A stretch of DNA of 64,000 bases from Nitrobacter sp039808345 (lineage in GTDB: Bacteria; Pseudomonadota; Alphaproteobacteria; Rhizobiales; Xanthobacteraceae), in NCBI RefSeq assembly GCF_047824785.1, contig NZ_CP181167.1:1860001-1924000 (forward strand), written 5' to 3'. The position numbers and the translations under genes are program-made. The notes beneath the pieces are model-generated. The model searched no databases. It saw nothing but the letters and a program-made list of their open reading frames with translations, and was not told the origin of the DNA. This document shows, piece after piece, positions 50,538 through 60,982 of this stretch; positions within the stretch are counted from its first letter, which is position 1, and the number at the start of each line of letters is the position of its first letter.

Positions 50538-51429
50538 CTACTTCGTCAACTCGATGTCGGACCTGTTCCACGAGAGCGTGCCCGACGAGTGGATCGACAA
50601 GGTGTTCGCCGTGATGGCGCTGACGCCGCAGCATACCTACCAGTGCCTTACGAAACGCAGCGCGCGGATGCGACGCTACATCGACGACGCGCTCGGCAGA
50701 GTAATCGCAGGCACTAACGGGGATTGGCCGGGCTGGCCCCTCCCTAACGTGTGGTTGGGTGTCAGCACCGAGCGGCAGAAGGAAGCCGACGAGCGGATTC
50801 CGGATCTGCTGGCGACGCCGGCCGCGGTGCGCTTCATCAGCGCCGAGCCGCTACTGGGGCCGATCGACCTCGAACGCGTCGGCACATTGGACGGCATCCG
50901 CGCAGCGATGCCAGAGGTTATTGAGCGAGAGGAGCGCGGTAAGGCGAAGACGGGAGCCGGCTCAATTTGTGGCGCGCAGATCGATGCGGTCGGTTCATCA
51001 GGATCATCGATCACCTTCTTTCAGACCCCTGATCACATGGGCGGTTTTACAGCGGCGTCCCCACGCCAATGGCCGCGCCTCGATTGGGTCATCGTCGGCG
51101 GCGAGTCCGGCCCGGGCGCACGGCCGATGCATCCTGATTGGGCGCGAAGCCTGCGCGATCAGTGCGCCGCCGCCGGCGTGCCGTTCTTCTTCAAGCAGTG
51201 GGGCGAATGGGAACCAGCAACCGAAGATCGCGGGCATGCTGACGGCAGCATGGACCGCTCAGGTGCGCGTTGGGTACATCTTGATGGGCTGATGAATGGG
51301 CCATCCTGGCACCGCGCCGACCATCGTAGCGATACCAGTCCCTTCGCAATGATGCGCGTCGGCAAGAAAGCCGCCGGCCGGCTGCTCGACGGCGTCGAGC
51401 ACAATGCCATGCCGGAGGCCGTGCGATGA
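50521..51429 (+). pseudogene. DUF5131 (phage Gp37/Gp68) gene, 5'-truncated
   Basis: The conserved text starts mid-protein at RKRPTTYFVNSMSDLFHESV and continues with DEWIDKVFAVMALTPQHTYQ, PNVWLGVSTERQKEADERIP, FISAEPLLGPIDL, VIVGGESGPGARPMH and PFFFKQWGEW. Full DUF5131 proteins begin ~90-100 residues earlier with IEWTxxTWNPxxGC and a Cys cluster; none of that is present. The frame is open upstream to 50,455 only through antisense sequence of the leftward gene. The end overlaps the excisionase-like start (ATGA), as in an intact integration operon. Confidence 0.8.
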
Positions 51430-51845
51430 CGCCCGCCCCGGCCCTGCCAGACGCCCTGCAGGCCGCGTTTATGCGCTCGGCTACCCTCGGGATGCCGGAT
51501 CTGGCACGGCTGATCCCTATGGACGTCAAGACCCTGAGGAGGCATCGTGAGGCCGGCCACCTGAGGGGCCGGGTCAAGGGCTTTGGCCGGAAGCATCCGC
51601 GCTGGGTCTTCACCGCCGCCGACGTCGCAGGATTTCTCCTAACGCTGCACGAGATTGCCGAATGTCCGTCTATCCCATCAAGGGCTCCCGATACTGGCAG
51701 TTCGACTTTCAAATCTCGGGTTATCGCTTTTCCGGATCAACAAAAAAGACGTGTGAACGTGACGCGAAGGCTGTCGAGGCCACGGAGAAAGCCAAAGCCC
51801 GAGAGCTGGTCAAATCCATCACCGTCGCCGCGGGCGAGCCCTTAA
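51426..51845 (+). CDS. Excisionase-like helix-turn-helix protein
   Basis: A 139-aa frame whose first ~80 residues look like a MerR/AlpA-type excisionase: MPDLARLIPMDVKTLRRHRE, then AGHLRGRVKGFGRKHPRWVF and TAADVAGFLL. The last ~60 residues lie over the integrase gene in another frame and look unstructured (Arg/Ser/Pro rich), so a native stop near 51,662 may have been lost. It would bend DNA and direct integrase to excision. Start coupled to the DUF5131 stop by ATGA. Confidence 0.7.
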   Translation: MTPAPALPDALQAAFMRSATLGMPDLARLIPMDVKTLRRHREAGHLRGRVKGFGRKHPRWVFTAADVAGFLLTLHEIAECPSIPSRAPDTGSSTFKSRVIAFPDQQKRRVNVTRRLSRPRRKPKPESWSNPSPSPRASP

Positions 51846-52852
51846 GGCTCGATGCCGCCTGTGATCGCTGGTGGGCCGAAGTCGGCAGCCAGGGTGCAGA
51901 GCGCGACATGCAGCATGCGCTGGGCCGGATCCGCGACACCATCGGCGACCGCACATTCCTGCACGACATCACCGACGACACGCTCTCCCGCCTGATCGCC
52001 GAGCGACGCCAGGACCGGGTCCGTGCTGGCCGCGACGACAACGGCACGCAGCTGTGGCGCCCGATCAGCAACAAACGGGTTAACAAGACCACCACGGGCC
52101 TGCTGCGCCGGGTCATCACCCGCGCGGTCGACAATTGGGACGCCGTGGTGCCGCGTCCTCCGAAATGGGAGAAGCATTGGCTGAAGGAGACCAAGCGTCC
52201 GATCCGGGAAATCGGCCACGCCGAGGAAGCCGCGATCGACGCCGAGGAGGATGCCGACTATGCCGCGCTGCGGCGCTTCGCCGTCATCACCGGCCTGCGC
52301 CGCGGCAATCTGCTGCTGCGCTGGCCCCAGGTTGACTTTGAGCAGGCTGTGGTGCGCGTCATCACCAAGGGCGGCGTCCCGCGCGTGATCCCGCTGACGA
52401 AAGAGGCTTATGCCCTGCTGTGGTCGCGGCGCGGCCACCACCCGGAGGCCGTCTTCACGTTCATCGCCCGCCGCACCAACAAGAACGGGAAGAACGGCCA
52501 GCAGTACATCCGCGGCACCCGTTACCCGATCACGGTCCACGGCTTCGCCTCGCACTGGCGCTACGCCACCAAGCGCGCCGGCGTGAAGGCAAGGATCCAC
52601 GATCTTCGCCATACCGCCGCCACCCGCACGCTGCGAGAGACAGGCAACCTCCGGCTGGTCCAGAAGCTGCTCGGCCACACCGACATCAAGATCACCGCGG
52701 AATTCTATGCCGACGTGCTGCTTGAGGATCTGCGGGAGGGCATGGAGCGCACCAGCGCCGCCGCCCCGCGAATTCTCGAGACCGAGAAGTCCCAAGATGC
52801 TTCAGAAACAGACGACAAGCCTTCGCATTCACTACGTAATTCGAAACCGTAG
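51662..52852 (+). CDS. int: Tyrosine integrase
   Basis: A 396-aa phage integrase. The catalytic set is visible: Arg at 213/214 (TGLRRGNLL), H313-x-x-R316 (HDLRHTAATRTL), H339 (LLGHTDIK) and Tyr349 (TAEFYADVL). The N-terminal arm and core-binding domains occupy ~1-180. It promotes recombination between the 54-bp tRNA-Arg core sites. Its last ~65 nt are echoed next to attR (53,980-54,043), 1.1 kb downstream, so a segment appears to have been inserted between int and its attachment site. Confidence 0.95.
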   Translation: MSVYPIKGSRYWQFDFQISGYRFSGSTKKTCERDAKAVEATEKAKARELVKSITVAAGEPLRLDAACDRWWAEVGSQGAERDMQHALGRIRDTIGDRTFLHDITDDTLSRLIAERRQDRVRAGRDDNGTQLWRPISNKRVNKTTTGLLRRVITRAVDNWDAVVPRPPKWEKHWLKETKRPIREIGHAEEAAIDAEEDADYAALRRFAVITGLRRGNLLLRWPQVDFEQAVVRVITKGGVPRVIPLTKEAYALLWSRRGHHPEAVFTFIARRTNKNGKNGQQYIRGTRYPITVHGFASHWRYATKRAGVKARIHDLRHTAATRTLRETGNLRLVQKLLGHTDIKITAEFYADVLLEDLREGMERTSAAAPRILETEKSQDASETDDKPSHSLRNSKP

Positions 52853-53117
52853 CAGCAGCCTGGCGGAGAACGGAAGTATCATCCAAATCAGGAGACAGAA
52901 CGCAATCCTGAACGAACGGCTGCAGTCGCGGAAGAGAATATTAAGATTGACCATGCAAGAAACAACGACTTGAAGGTCAATCGCAGAGCGTGGAATCCCA
53001 GCACGCCGGTCCCGCCAACGCTTTTGTGGGGACGGACCCTAGTCCACAGTAACATTCTCAAAATGTAGCGACTTCCTTGCCGGCGCATCACCGAATAAAA
53101 CTGGAGGAATAACGCCA
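52853..53117. other. Spacer between int and carbonic anhydrase
   Basis: A 265-nt non-coding stretch. It holds an 8-bp inverted repeat, GATTGACC (52,945-52,952) and GGTCAATC (52,975-52,982), and a good Shine-Dalgarno GGAGGA (53,103-53,108) for the carbonic anhydrase gene. No further structure is seen. Confidence 0.4.
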
Positions 53118-53822
53118 TTGTGCACAGCTTGTTCGAATCTCAGCCTGAGTCGCCGTACGTTTCTCCAGACGAGCACCGCAGCGCTGGCAACAGCATCGCT
53201 CGTTAGTATCGCTGAAGCTCAACCAGTAACCGGAGCCGACACGCCGGACGCAGCGTTAAATTTGCTGATCGAGGGCAATGCACGTTACGCGGCGAACCAA
53301 CCTCGCGAGCGTGACTTCTCATTTAGTCGGGCCAGCCGTGCCGCCGGTCAAGCTCCATTTGCAGCAATCTTGGGATGTGCTGATTCCCGTATCGCACCAG
53401 AACTGGCATTCGATCAGGAGCCAGGGGATCTGTTCGTCGTTCGTGTCGCGGGAAATTTCGTAACAACGGACGGCCTGGCGAGTTTGGAGTATGGTGCCGC
53501 TGTACTCGGCACCAAACTCATCATGGTGCTAGGCCATAGCAGTTGCGGCGCGGTCAAAGCGACCGTCGAAGCACTTCAAAAAGGCAACAATTTGCCTGGC
53601 CATATCGCGGACCTCGCAAGGGCAATGAAGCCTGGCATCGAGTCAGTCCTTAAAGAGTCGGGCGATAATCTGGAACAACGCGCCGTCATCGCAAACGTGC
53701 GCCATAACGTGGAGCGGCTTCAGCAAGCGACCCCTATTCTGTCCGACATGGTGACGAAGAAAAAAATCCGCGTTGTCGGCGGGGTGTACGAACTTGCAAC
53801 AGGAAAAATCACACTCGTTTAG
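53118..53822 (+). CDS. Tat-exported beta-class carbonic anhydrase
   Basis: A 234-aa enzyme interconverting CO2 and bicarbonate. The N terminus is a twin-arginine signal (LSRRTFLQTSTAALATASLV, R12-R13), so it should be exported folded with its zinc. Zinc ligands and catalytic pair are C87, D89 and R91 in GCADSR, and H140 and C143 in GHSSCG. The start is TTG at 53,118, supported by GGAGGA 9 nt upstream. The gene lies inside the prophage limits, between the integrase and attR, in sequence flanked by a duplicated int 3' end. It is likely cargo rather than phage machinery. Confidence 0.9.
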   Translation: MCTACSNLSLSRRTFLQTSTAALATASLVSIAEAQPVTGADTPDAALNLLIEGNARYAANQPRERDFSFSRASRAAGQAPFAAILGCADSRIAPELAFDQEPGDLFVVRVAGNFVTTDGLASLEYGAAVLGTKLIMVLGHSSCGAVKATVEALQKGNNLPGHIADLARAMKPGIESVLKESGDNLEQRAVIANVRHNVERLQQATPILSDMVTKKKIRVVGGVYELATGKITLV

Positions 53823-53969
53823 AAAGTCGCTGGTTTTTCATTACATCAGGGCTGCACTGCGATGATGAGTATTATCGGGTGCACGCCCTGGCGCCACTGC
53901 CGTCAGTAGCAGTTTGTCGAGCCCATATCGCTCTTACGATTGCTCAACCTATGCACGCGTGTGCTACTG

Positions 53970-54043
53970 GTCCCGAGGAAAGTCCCGAGGTGCTTCAGCA
54001 ATAACCGACAAGCCTTTGCCCTCACGGCGTAATTCGGAAACGT
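53970..54043. repeat. Second copy of the integrase 3' end and arm motifs beside attR
   Basis: From 53,980 to the attR core the sequence aligns with the last ~65 nt of the integrase gene (52,786-52,852) at roughly 80 percent by eye. Shared blocks include TGCTTCAG, CGACAAGCC and CGTAATTCG, and then CGTAG running into the core. The frame is broken by a stop. GTCCCG motifs at 53,970 and 53,982 match those of the left arm. This is either a relic of an older related integrase or a duplication made when the carbonic anhydrase segment entered. Confidence 0.75.
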
Positions 54044-54097
54044 AGTAGCGGATTTCTACTCCGCGGGTTGCAGGTTCGAATCCTGCCGGGATCGCCA
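54044..54097 (+). repeat. attR, 54-bp attachment core
   Basis: Exact copy of tRNA-Arg positions 17,238-17,291, ending in CCA. The 5' part of the tRNA (acceptor strand and most of the D arm) is absent here, so this is only the displaced original 3' end. It marks the right limit of the prophage. Confidence 0.95.
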
Positions 54098-54129
54098 CCT
54101 CATTTTCAGACTCCTTTGTTTTCAATGAC

Positions 54130-54363
54130 TTACGGCTCAACTTGGCTCACTGGGTCAACGGGTGAGCCAATGCCTGTTCCGGTAATGAGCTTCGCAGCGG
54201 CTTCCGCCATACGTTTCCGATTCGCGGCCCTTGTGTAAACTTGCGCCTGCGAAATTGAGGTTCATCCGAACCATGCCATAAGTTGATGGTCGGTCGCGCC
54301 CTGCTTTGCGAGGTATGTCGCCGCCGCCTTGCGCAGTCCATGCGAGGTGCACCGCTTAGGCAG
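54130..54363 (-). pseudogene. Remnant of a second tyrosine integrase, with an in-frame stop
   Basis: Read leftward, the frame gives LPKRCTSHGLRKAAATYLAK, then QGATDHQLMAWFG, a TGA, then TSISQAQVYTRAANRKRMAE and AAAKLITGTG up to TAA at 54,130. HGLRK and QVYTRAA are the His-Arg box and the Tyr box of another integrase family. The TGA occupies the place of the usual Trp (TGG), so a point nonsense mutation explains it. Upstream domains are gone. It is unrelated in sequence to the prophage integrase. Confidence 0.8.
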
Positions 54364-54368
54364 CTTAC

Positions 54369-54676
54369 TCCGGAGCGGATCAGACGCTGGCACCTCATTC
54401 AGGACGTGGGCACGTCAAATGAGTGGTGGCTGGAATGGGACTGGTCCCGCCGCTTCGATAATCCGATCACGATGCCTGACGGGTCCGTTATCCGCACCGT
54501 TGGCGAGGTCGGCAGAGTATGCCATTAACCTGCCGCGCAAAGTCGGCAACACTACGCTATGGCGGCTCGCCGCGAAGGTGCTGCAGTATCCGTCAAGCAC
54601 GCAATCCGTCAAGCACGCAGAACGAATTAGCAACAACTGCGTGGTCGAAGACGGTGTTTCCGCCCGCCATTTATAG
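54369..54676 (+). pseudogene. Decayed gene of unknown function next to the integrase remnant
   Basis: Protein-like text is split between two frames: RIRRWHLIQDVGTSNEWWLE and WDWSRRFDNPITMPDGSV in one frame, then NLPRKVGNTTLWRLAAKVLQ in the next, the switch falling near 54,515-54,530. The second frame runs to a stop at 54,676. This looks like one former gene with a frameshift and no clear start. Family not recognised. With the neighbouring integrase relic it marks an older integration event. Confidence 0.5.
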
Positions 54677-54689
54677 AGGGCAACCAACC

Positions 54690-55643
54690 ATGGCCAAGTA
54701 TCGTCACGCATTACCGCAGGCCGCAGGTGGCCTGTTTCTCAGCGACGGCGGAATGGAGACCGCGCTTATCTTCTTGCAAGGCCAGCACCTGCCGCAGTTC
54801 GCATCCTTCGTGCTGCTTGAGGACGAGAATGGTCGCGCAGAGCTGATGAAGTATTACGAGCATTTCCTGCCAATCGCCAGAAAGCATGGTCTCGGTTTCG
54901 TGCTTGACACCGCCACCTGGCGGGCAAGCCTTGATTGGGGCCGGCTGATCGGCTTCGAGCCCGACAGACTGCGCGCTGTCAACATCGCGGCCGTGGACCT
55001 GGTCGCGACCCTGCGCGACCGGTGGGAGACGCGAGCGACGCCGATCGTGCTAAACGGAGCAATTGGACCGCGCGGCGACGGCTACAAGATTGCCCGTATG
55101 GAGGCCGCCGAGGCGCAAGACTACCACGCGTTCCAGGTCGACATCTTCGCGGGCACGCAAGCCGACATGGTTTCGGCGATTACTATGAACACGATAAACG
55201 AAGCGGTGGGCATCGCACGCGCTGCGAAGGCGGCGGGTATGCCATGCGTCATCTCCTTCACTGTGGAGATAGACGGCAAGCTAATCGACGGCACGACGCT
55301 ACGGGCGGCGATCGAGGCGACCGATGAGGCGACCAGCGCGTCGCCGGCCTACTACATGGTCAACTGCGCCCACCCGATCCATTTCGAGCAGGCGCTGGAG
55401 CGTGATGAGGCTTGGGTGACGCGCATCCACGGCGTACGCGCCAACGCGTCGGCCAGGAGTCACGCCGAACTCGACGAATCCGACACACTCGATATCGGCG
55501 ATATGGCCGATCTCAGCCGCAGATACAGCGCGCTGATGCGGGCGTTTCCCTCGATGCATATACTTGGCGGGTGTTGCGGAACGGACCACCGGCACCTAGC
55601 CGCAATCTGCGAGGTCTGCATGCCGGATTCGGGTATGGCTTGA
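54690..55643 (+). CDS. Homocysteine S-methyltransferase family protein
   Basis: A 317-aa zinc enzyme from ATG 54,690, with GAGGG 10 nt upstream; the open frame further 5' belongs to the decayed gene. Family landmarks are LSDGGMETALIF at the N terminus, NGAIGPRGDGY, ISFTVEIDGKLIDG, and the zinc cysteines in MVNCAHP and GGCCGTD. It transfers a methyl group to homocysteine (from S-methylmethionine or similar donors) to give methionine. It stands alone after attR and has no visible operon partner. Confidence 0.88.
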   Translation: MAKYRHALPQAAGGLFLSDGGMETALIFLQGQHLPQFASFVLLEDENGRAELMKYYEHFLPIARKHGLGFVLDTATWRASLDWGRLIGFEPDRLRAVNIAAVDLVATLRDRWETRATPIVLNGAIGPRGDGYKIARMEAAEAQDYHAFQVDIFAGTQADMVSAITMNTINEAVGIARAAKAAGMPCVISFTVEIDGKLIDGTTLRAAIEATDEATSASPAYYMVNCAHPIHFEQALERDEAWVTRIHGVRANASARSHAELDESDTLDIGDMADLSRRYSALMRAFPSMHILGGCCGTDHRHLAAICEVCMPDSGMA

Positions 55644-55713
55644 GACTCCAAGAAGCTCGCAACTCCTTGGAACCATCCAAACCACGACCACTCAACCCCT
55701 TTCGAAACGGCCT

Positions 55714-56196
55714 CTAAAATGGAATGTCGTCGTCCATGTCGCCGCCGGCGGCGGTCGCGGCACGGCGTGGCGCGCTGCCGGACGGATTTCCGGACCCGAA
55801 GCCGCTGCCGGCATCGTCAGGTCCGAAATTGCCGCCGCCGCTATTGCGGCCATCGAGCATCGTCAGAGTTGAATTGAAGTTCTGAAGCACCACTTCGGTG
55901 GAGTATTTTTCCACGCCGCTCTGGTCCGTCCATTTGCGGGTCTGCAACTGACCTTCGATGTAGACCTTCGAGCCTTTCTTCAAATACTGCTCAGCGATCT
56001 TACAGAGGCCTTCGCTGAAGATCACGACGCGATGCCACTCGGTCTTCTCCTTGCGCTCGCCGCTGGTTCTGTCGCGCCAGGTTTCAGAGGTGGCAATCCG
56101 CAGGTTGGCGATCGGCCGTCCGTCCTGGGTTCGTTTGATCTCCGGGTCGGCGCCGAGATTGCCGATCAGAATAACCTTGTTCACGCTACCCGCCAT
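55714..56196 (-). CDS. ssb: Single-stranded DNA-binding protein
   Basis: A 160-aa SSB from ATG 56,196 (the usual MAGSVNKVILIGNLGADPEI start; an upstream ATG at 56,235 adds 13 atypical residues). The OB fold covers ~1-110 with SKVYIEGQLQTRKWTDQSGV. A Gly/Ser-rich linker follows, and the acidic tip MDDDIPF binds partner proteins. It protects ssDNA in replication, recombination and repair. A LexA-type box lies ~184 nt upstream. Confidence 0.95.
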   Translation of the reverse strand: MAGSVNKVILIGNLGADPEIKRTQDGRPIANLRIATSETWRDRTSGERKEKTEWHRVVIFSEGLCKIAEQYLKKGSKVYIEGQLQTRKWTDQSGVEKYSTEVVLQNFNSTLTMLDGRNSGGGNFGPDDAGSGFGSGNPSGSAPRRAATAAGGDMDDDIPF

Positions 56197-56379
56197 CGCC
56201 GTTCTCCAATTGTCCCATCCCGATTGCCAGCTCAAACCGGCGATAACCCAAACAGGCGTTCCACTTCAAATCCCTGCCCTCGATCCAGCCGTGGCAGGCG
56301 TTCAGGCAGCCTACACTCCCCTCGCCGCGCCGAGAGGCCGCCCGCCGGGTTATCCACGATCGAATGCACCGTATATTAT

Positions 56380-56394
56380 GTTCTTTATTCGTTC
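56380..56394. promoter_or_regulatory. LexA (SOS) box GTTC-N7-GTTC
   Basis: GTTCTTTATTCGTTC matches the alphaproteobacterial LexA consensus GTTCN7GTTC exactly. It lies in the 418-nt spacer between leftward ssb (184 nt away) and the rightward porin (221 nt away), with uvrA beyond the porin. TATATT/TATTAT text just left of it could be a -10 region for either direction. SOS control of ssb is the simplest reading. Confidence 0.75.
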
Positions 56395-56614
56395 TCTACA
56401 ATAGGAGGGCGGAGATTTGCCCAGGTCCCGCCACCCGCTCGCCCGAATTTTCCGGCCGAGCGCGCAGAAGGCGAGCCGATTTGAGCTGACGTGTTGCATT
56501 TGAGAGACGGCATTTTGTCGCGCCGGAGAGTATAAATGATTCACAAAATTCGGGGTGAATGCCAGCGCTCGTGCTTTAGCGGTTGAAATTAAAGCAAAGT
56601 CAGGGGGGATCGAA

Positions 56615-57385
56615 ATGAACAAGCTACTGATCGGAGCCGTCAGTGCTCTCGCTATTGGCCTTGGCGCCGCGCCAGCCGCCGCGGCCGACCTTGCCCCGCG
56701 CCCCTATACGAAGGCTCCCCCTCCGATGCTGCCCGCGATTTACGACTGGAGCGGATTCTACATCGGTGCGAACGGCGGCTGGGGATCGAGCCGGAACTGC
56801 TGGGACTTTACGACGCCCGCGGGTGTCGTGGTGTCGCGTGAGGGGTGCCATGACGCAACCGGCGGCACGGCCGGTGGTCAGATCGGTTACCGCTGGCAGG
56901 CGACCAACTGGTTGTTCGGTCTTGAGGCCCAGGGCAACTGGGCTGATCTGAGCGGCCGCAATGTCAGCCTCGCCTTCCCGGCCTTCACCAACACCAGCAG
57001 TCTGAACGCATTCGGCCTGTTCACCGGCCAGGTCGGTTACGCCTGGGATGCCACCCTGCTCTACGTGAAGGGCGGCGCCGCCGTGACGTCCAATCGATAC
57101 CGCAGCCTTGTTACCGCGACCGGCGTTCAGGCAACCGACAGCGTCAACAACAACCGCTGGGGTGCGGTCGTGGGCGTCGGCCTGGAATATGGATTCGCGC
57201 CGAACTGGTCGCTCGCCTTCGAGTACGATCACATCTTCATGGGCAACAACAGGCACACCTTTACCAACAATGGCGTTATCGGAGTTCCCGGTGCGCTGTT
57301 TACGAATAACATCAGCCAAGACGTGGACATCGTCACCGCGCGCATCAATTACCGCTGGGGTGGCCCCGCCATCGCGCGGTACTGA
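56615..57385 (+). CDS. Omp31-type outer-membrane beta-barrel protein
   Basis: A 256-aa protein from ATG 56,615 with AGGGGGG ahead of it and a clear Sec signal (MNKLLIGAVSALAIGLGAAP then AAAA). The mature part starts DLAPRPYTKAPPP and has the barrel motif YDWSGFYIGANGGWG. It continues with alternating strands (GGTAGGQIGYRWQATNWLFG, LEYGFAPNWSLAFEYDHIFM) and ends in an aromatic strand (RWGGPAIARY-type). It is the common Omp31/Omp25-like porin of rhizobia. It is placed between ssb and uvrA and is followed by a terminator. Confidence 0.92.
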   Translation: MNKLLIGAVSALAIGLGAAPAAAADLAPRPYTKAPPPMLPAIYDWSGFYIGANGGWGSSRNCWDFTTPAGVVVSREGCHDATGGTAGGQIGYRWQATNWLFGLEAQGNWADLSGRNVSLAFPAFTNTSSLNAFGLFTGQVGYAWDATLLYVKGGAAVTSNRYRSLVTATGVQATDSVNNNRWGAVVGVGLEYGFAPNWSLAFEYDHIFMGNNRHTFTNNGVIGVPGALFTNNISQDVDIVTARINYRWGGPAIARY

Positions 57386-57420
57386 TAGCTCCTGATCCGA
57401 TTTCCCTGGTAAACTTTTTA

Positions 57421-57447
57421 AGGTCGGCTTTTGCCGGCCTTTTTTTG
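57421..57447 (+). terminator. Terminator after the porin gene
   Basis: AGGTCGGC, loop TTTT, GCCGGCCT (one T-G pair) and then a run of seven T: a standard rho-independent terminator 36 nt after the porin stop. It separates porin transcription from uvrA. Confidence 0.88.
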
Positions 57448-57538
57448 TTTGCACTGGGATCGATACGTATTTTTGCAAGAATCGCGAGAGCGGGCCGCCG
57501 TGAAAGCTTTGCCGGGCTACCTTTGCGATGAAATCGTC

Positions 57539-57642
57539 TAGAGCATTATCGCTTCTGATTGAATCAGAAGCGAAGCTCTATGATCTTGATTTAACGCATT
57601 TTCTTCACGCGAACCGGTGTCTGTTTCGCTTGAAAACGCTCC
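57539..57642 (-). repeat. Interspersed palindromic repeat, copy B
   Basis: Same element as at 6361-6462 but in opposite orientation. The palindrome CGCTTCTGATT/GAATCAGAAGCG lies at 57,550-57,572 and the GAAAACGCTCC end at 57,632-57,642. It sits in the porin-uvrA spacer (57,386-57,784), which otherwise holds only the porin terminator and the uvrA leader. Confidence 0.85.
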
Positions 57643-57784
57643 AGGATCGTTGCCACCCTCTGGAAATCTCCCGCTGTTCTATCTACGTTCCACGGACTGC
57701 CACAAACGGCGCCACTACCGGGATTTCGCCCGGCGCGGCGCGCCTGAACGCGGCGCGGTTCTTGCGCCCGGAAAAAGCCCTGTC

Positions 57785-60760
<2,976 letters not shown>

Positions 60761-60982
60761 CGCACGGCCGCGCAATCTTGTGAACGATGAACTCATCAAT
60801 GAAGATTTATGCCCAAGCGTCTTGTCAGAAAGATATTTTCAGGGATTTTTTTGTTGAAACGGATGCGCGCACCGGAGATGGAACATGACCATGGCGGCCG
60901 TTGCGGAACTCCCCAGTTGTCGCCACGTTTGGTTCGTGGAGCGAAGCCTTCGATTGGAATACCTGAACATGGAGTTACGAAT

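Larger units (their letters stand above)
17238..54097. mobile_element. HK97-like siphovirus prophage in tRNA-Arg, ~36.9 kb, probably defective
   Basis: Bounded by the 54-bp direct repeat, with a tyrosine integrase at the right end. It contains a full packaging (TerS/TerL/HNH), head (portal, ClpP-like protease, HK97 capsid, connectors), long non-contractile tail (tube, frameshifted chaperone, tape measure, tip, fibre, spike) and lysis (endolysin, Rz/Rz1) set, nearly all leftward. No sheath or baseplate wedge genes are seen, which supports a siphovirus. No CI-type repressor or Cro is visible, and the early control region appears lost near 50,520. Cargo: two O-antigen-type genes and a carbonic anhydrase. 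Confidence 0.93.

Noticed and set aside
51842..52795. A 317-aa leftward open frame
   Set aside because: Antisense of the integrase gene, which has all catalytic residues.
56624..57478. A 284-aa leftward open frame
   Set aside because: Antisense of the Omp31-type porin.
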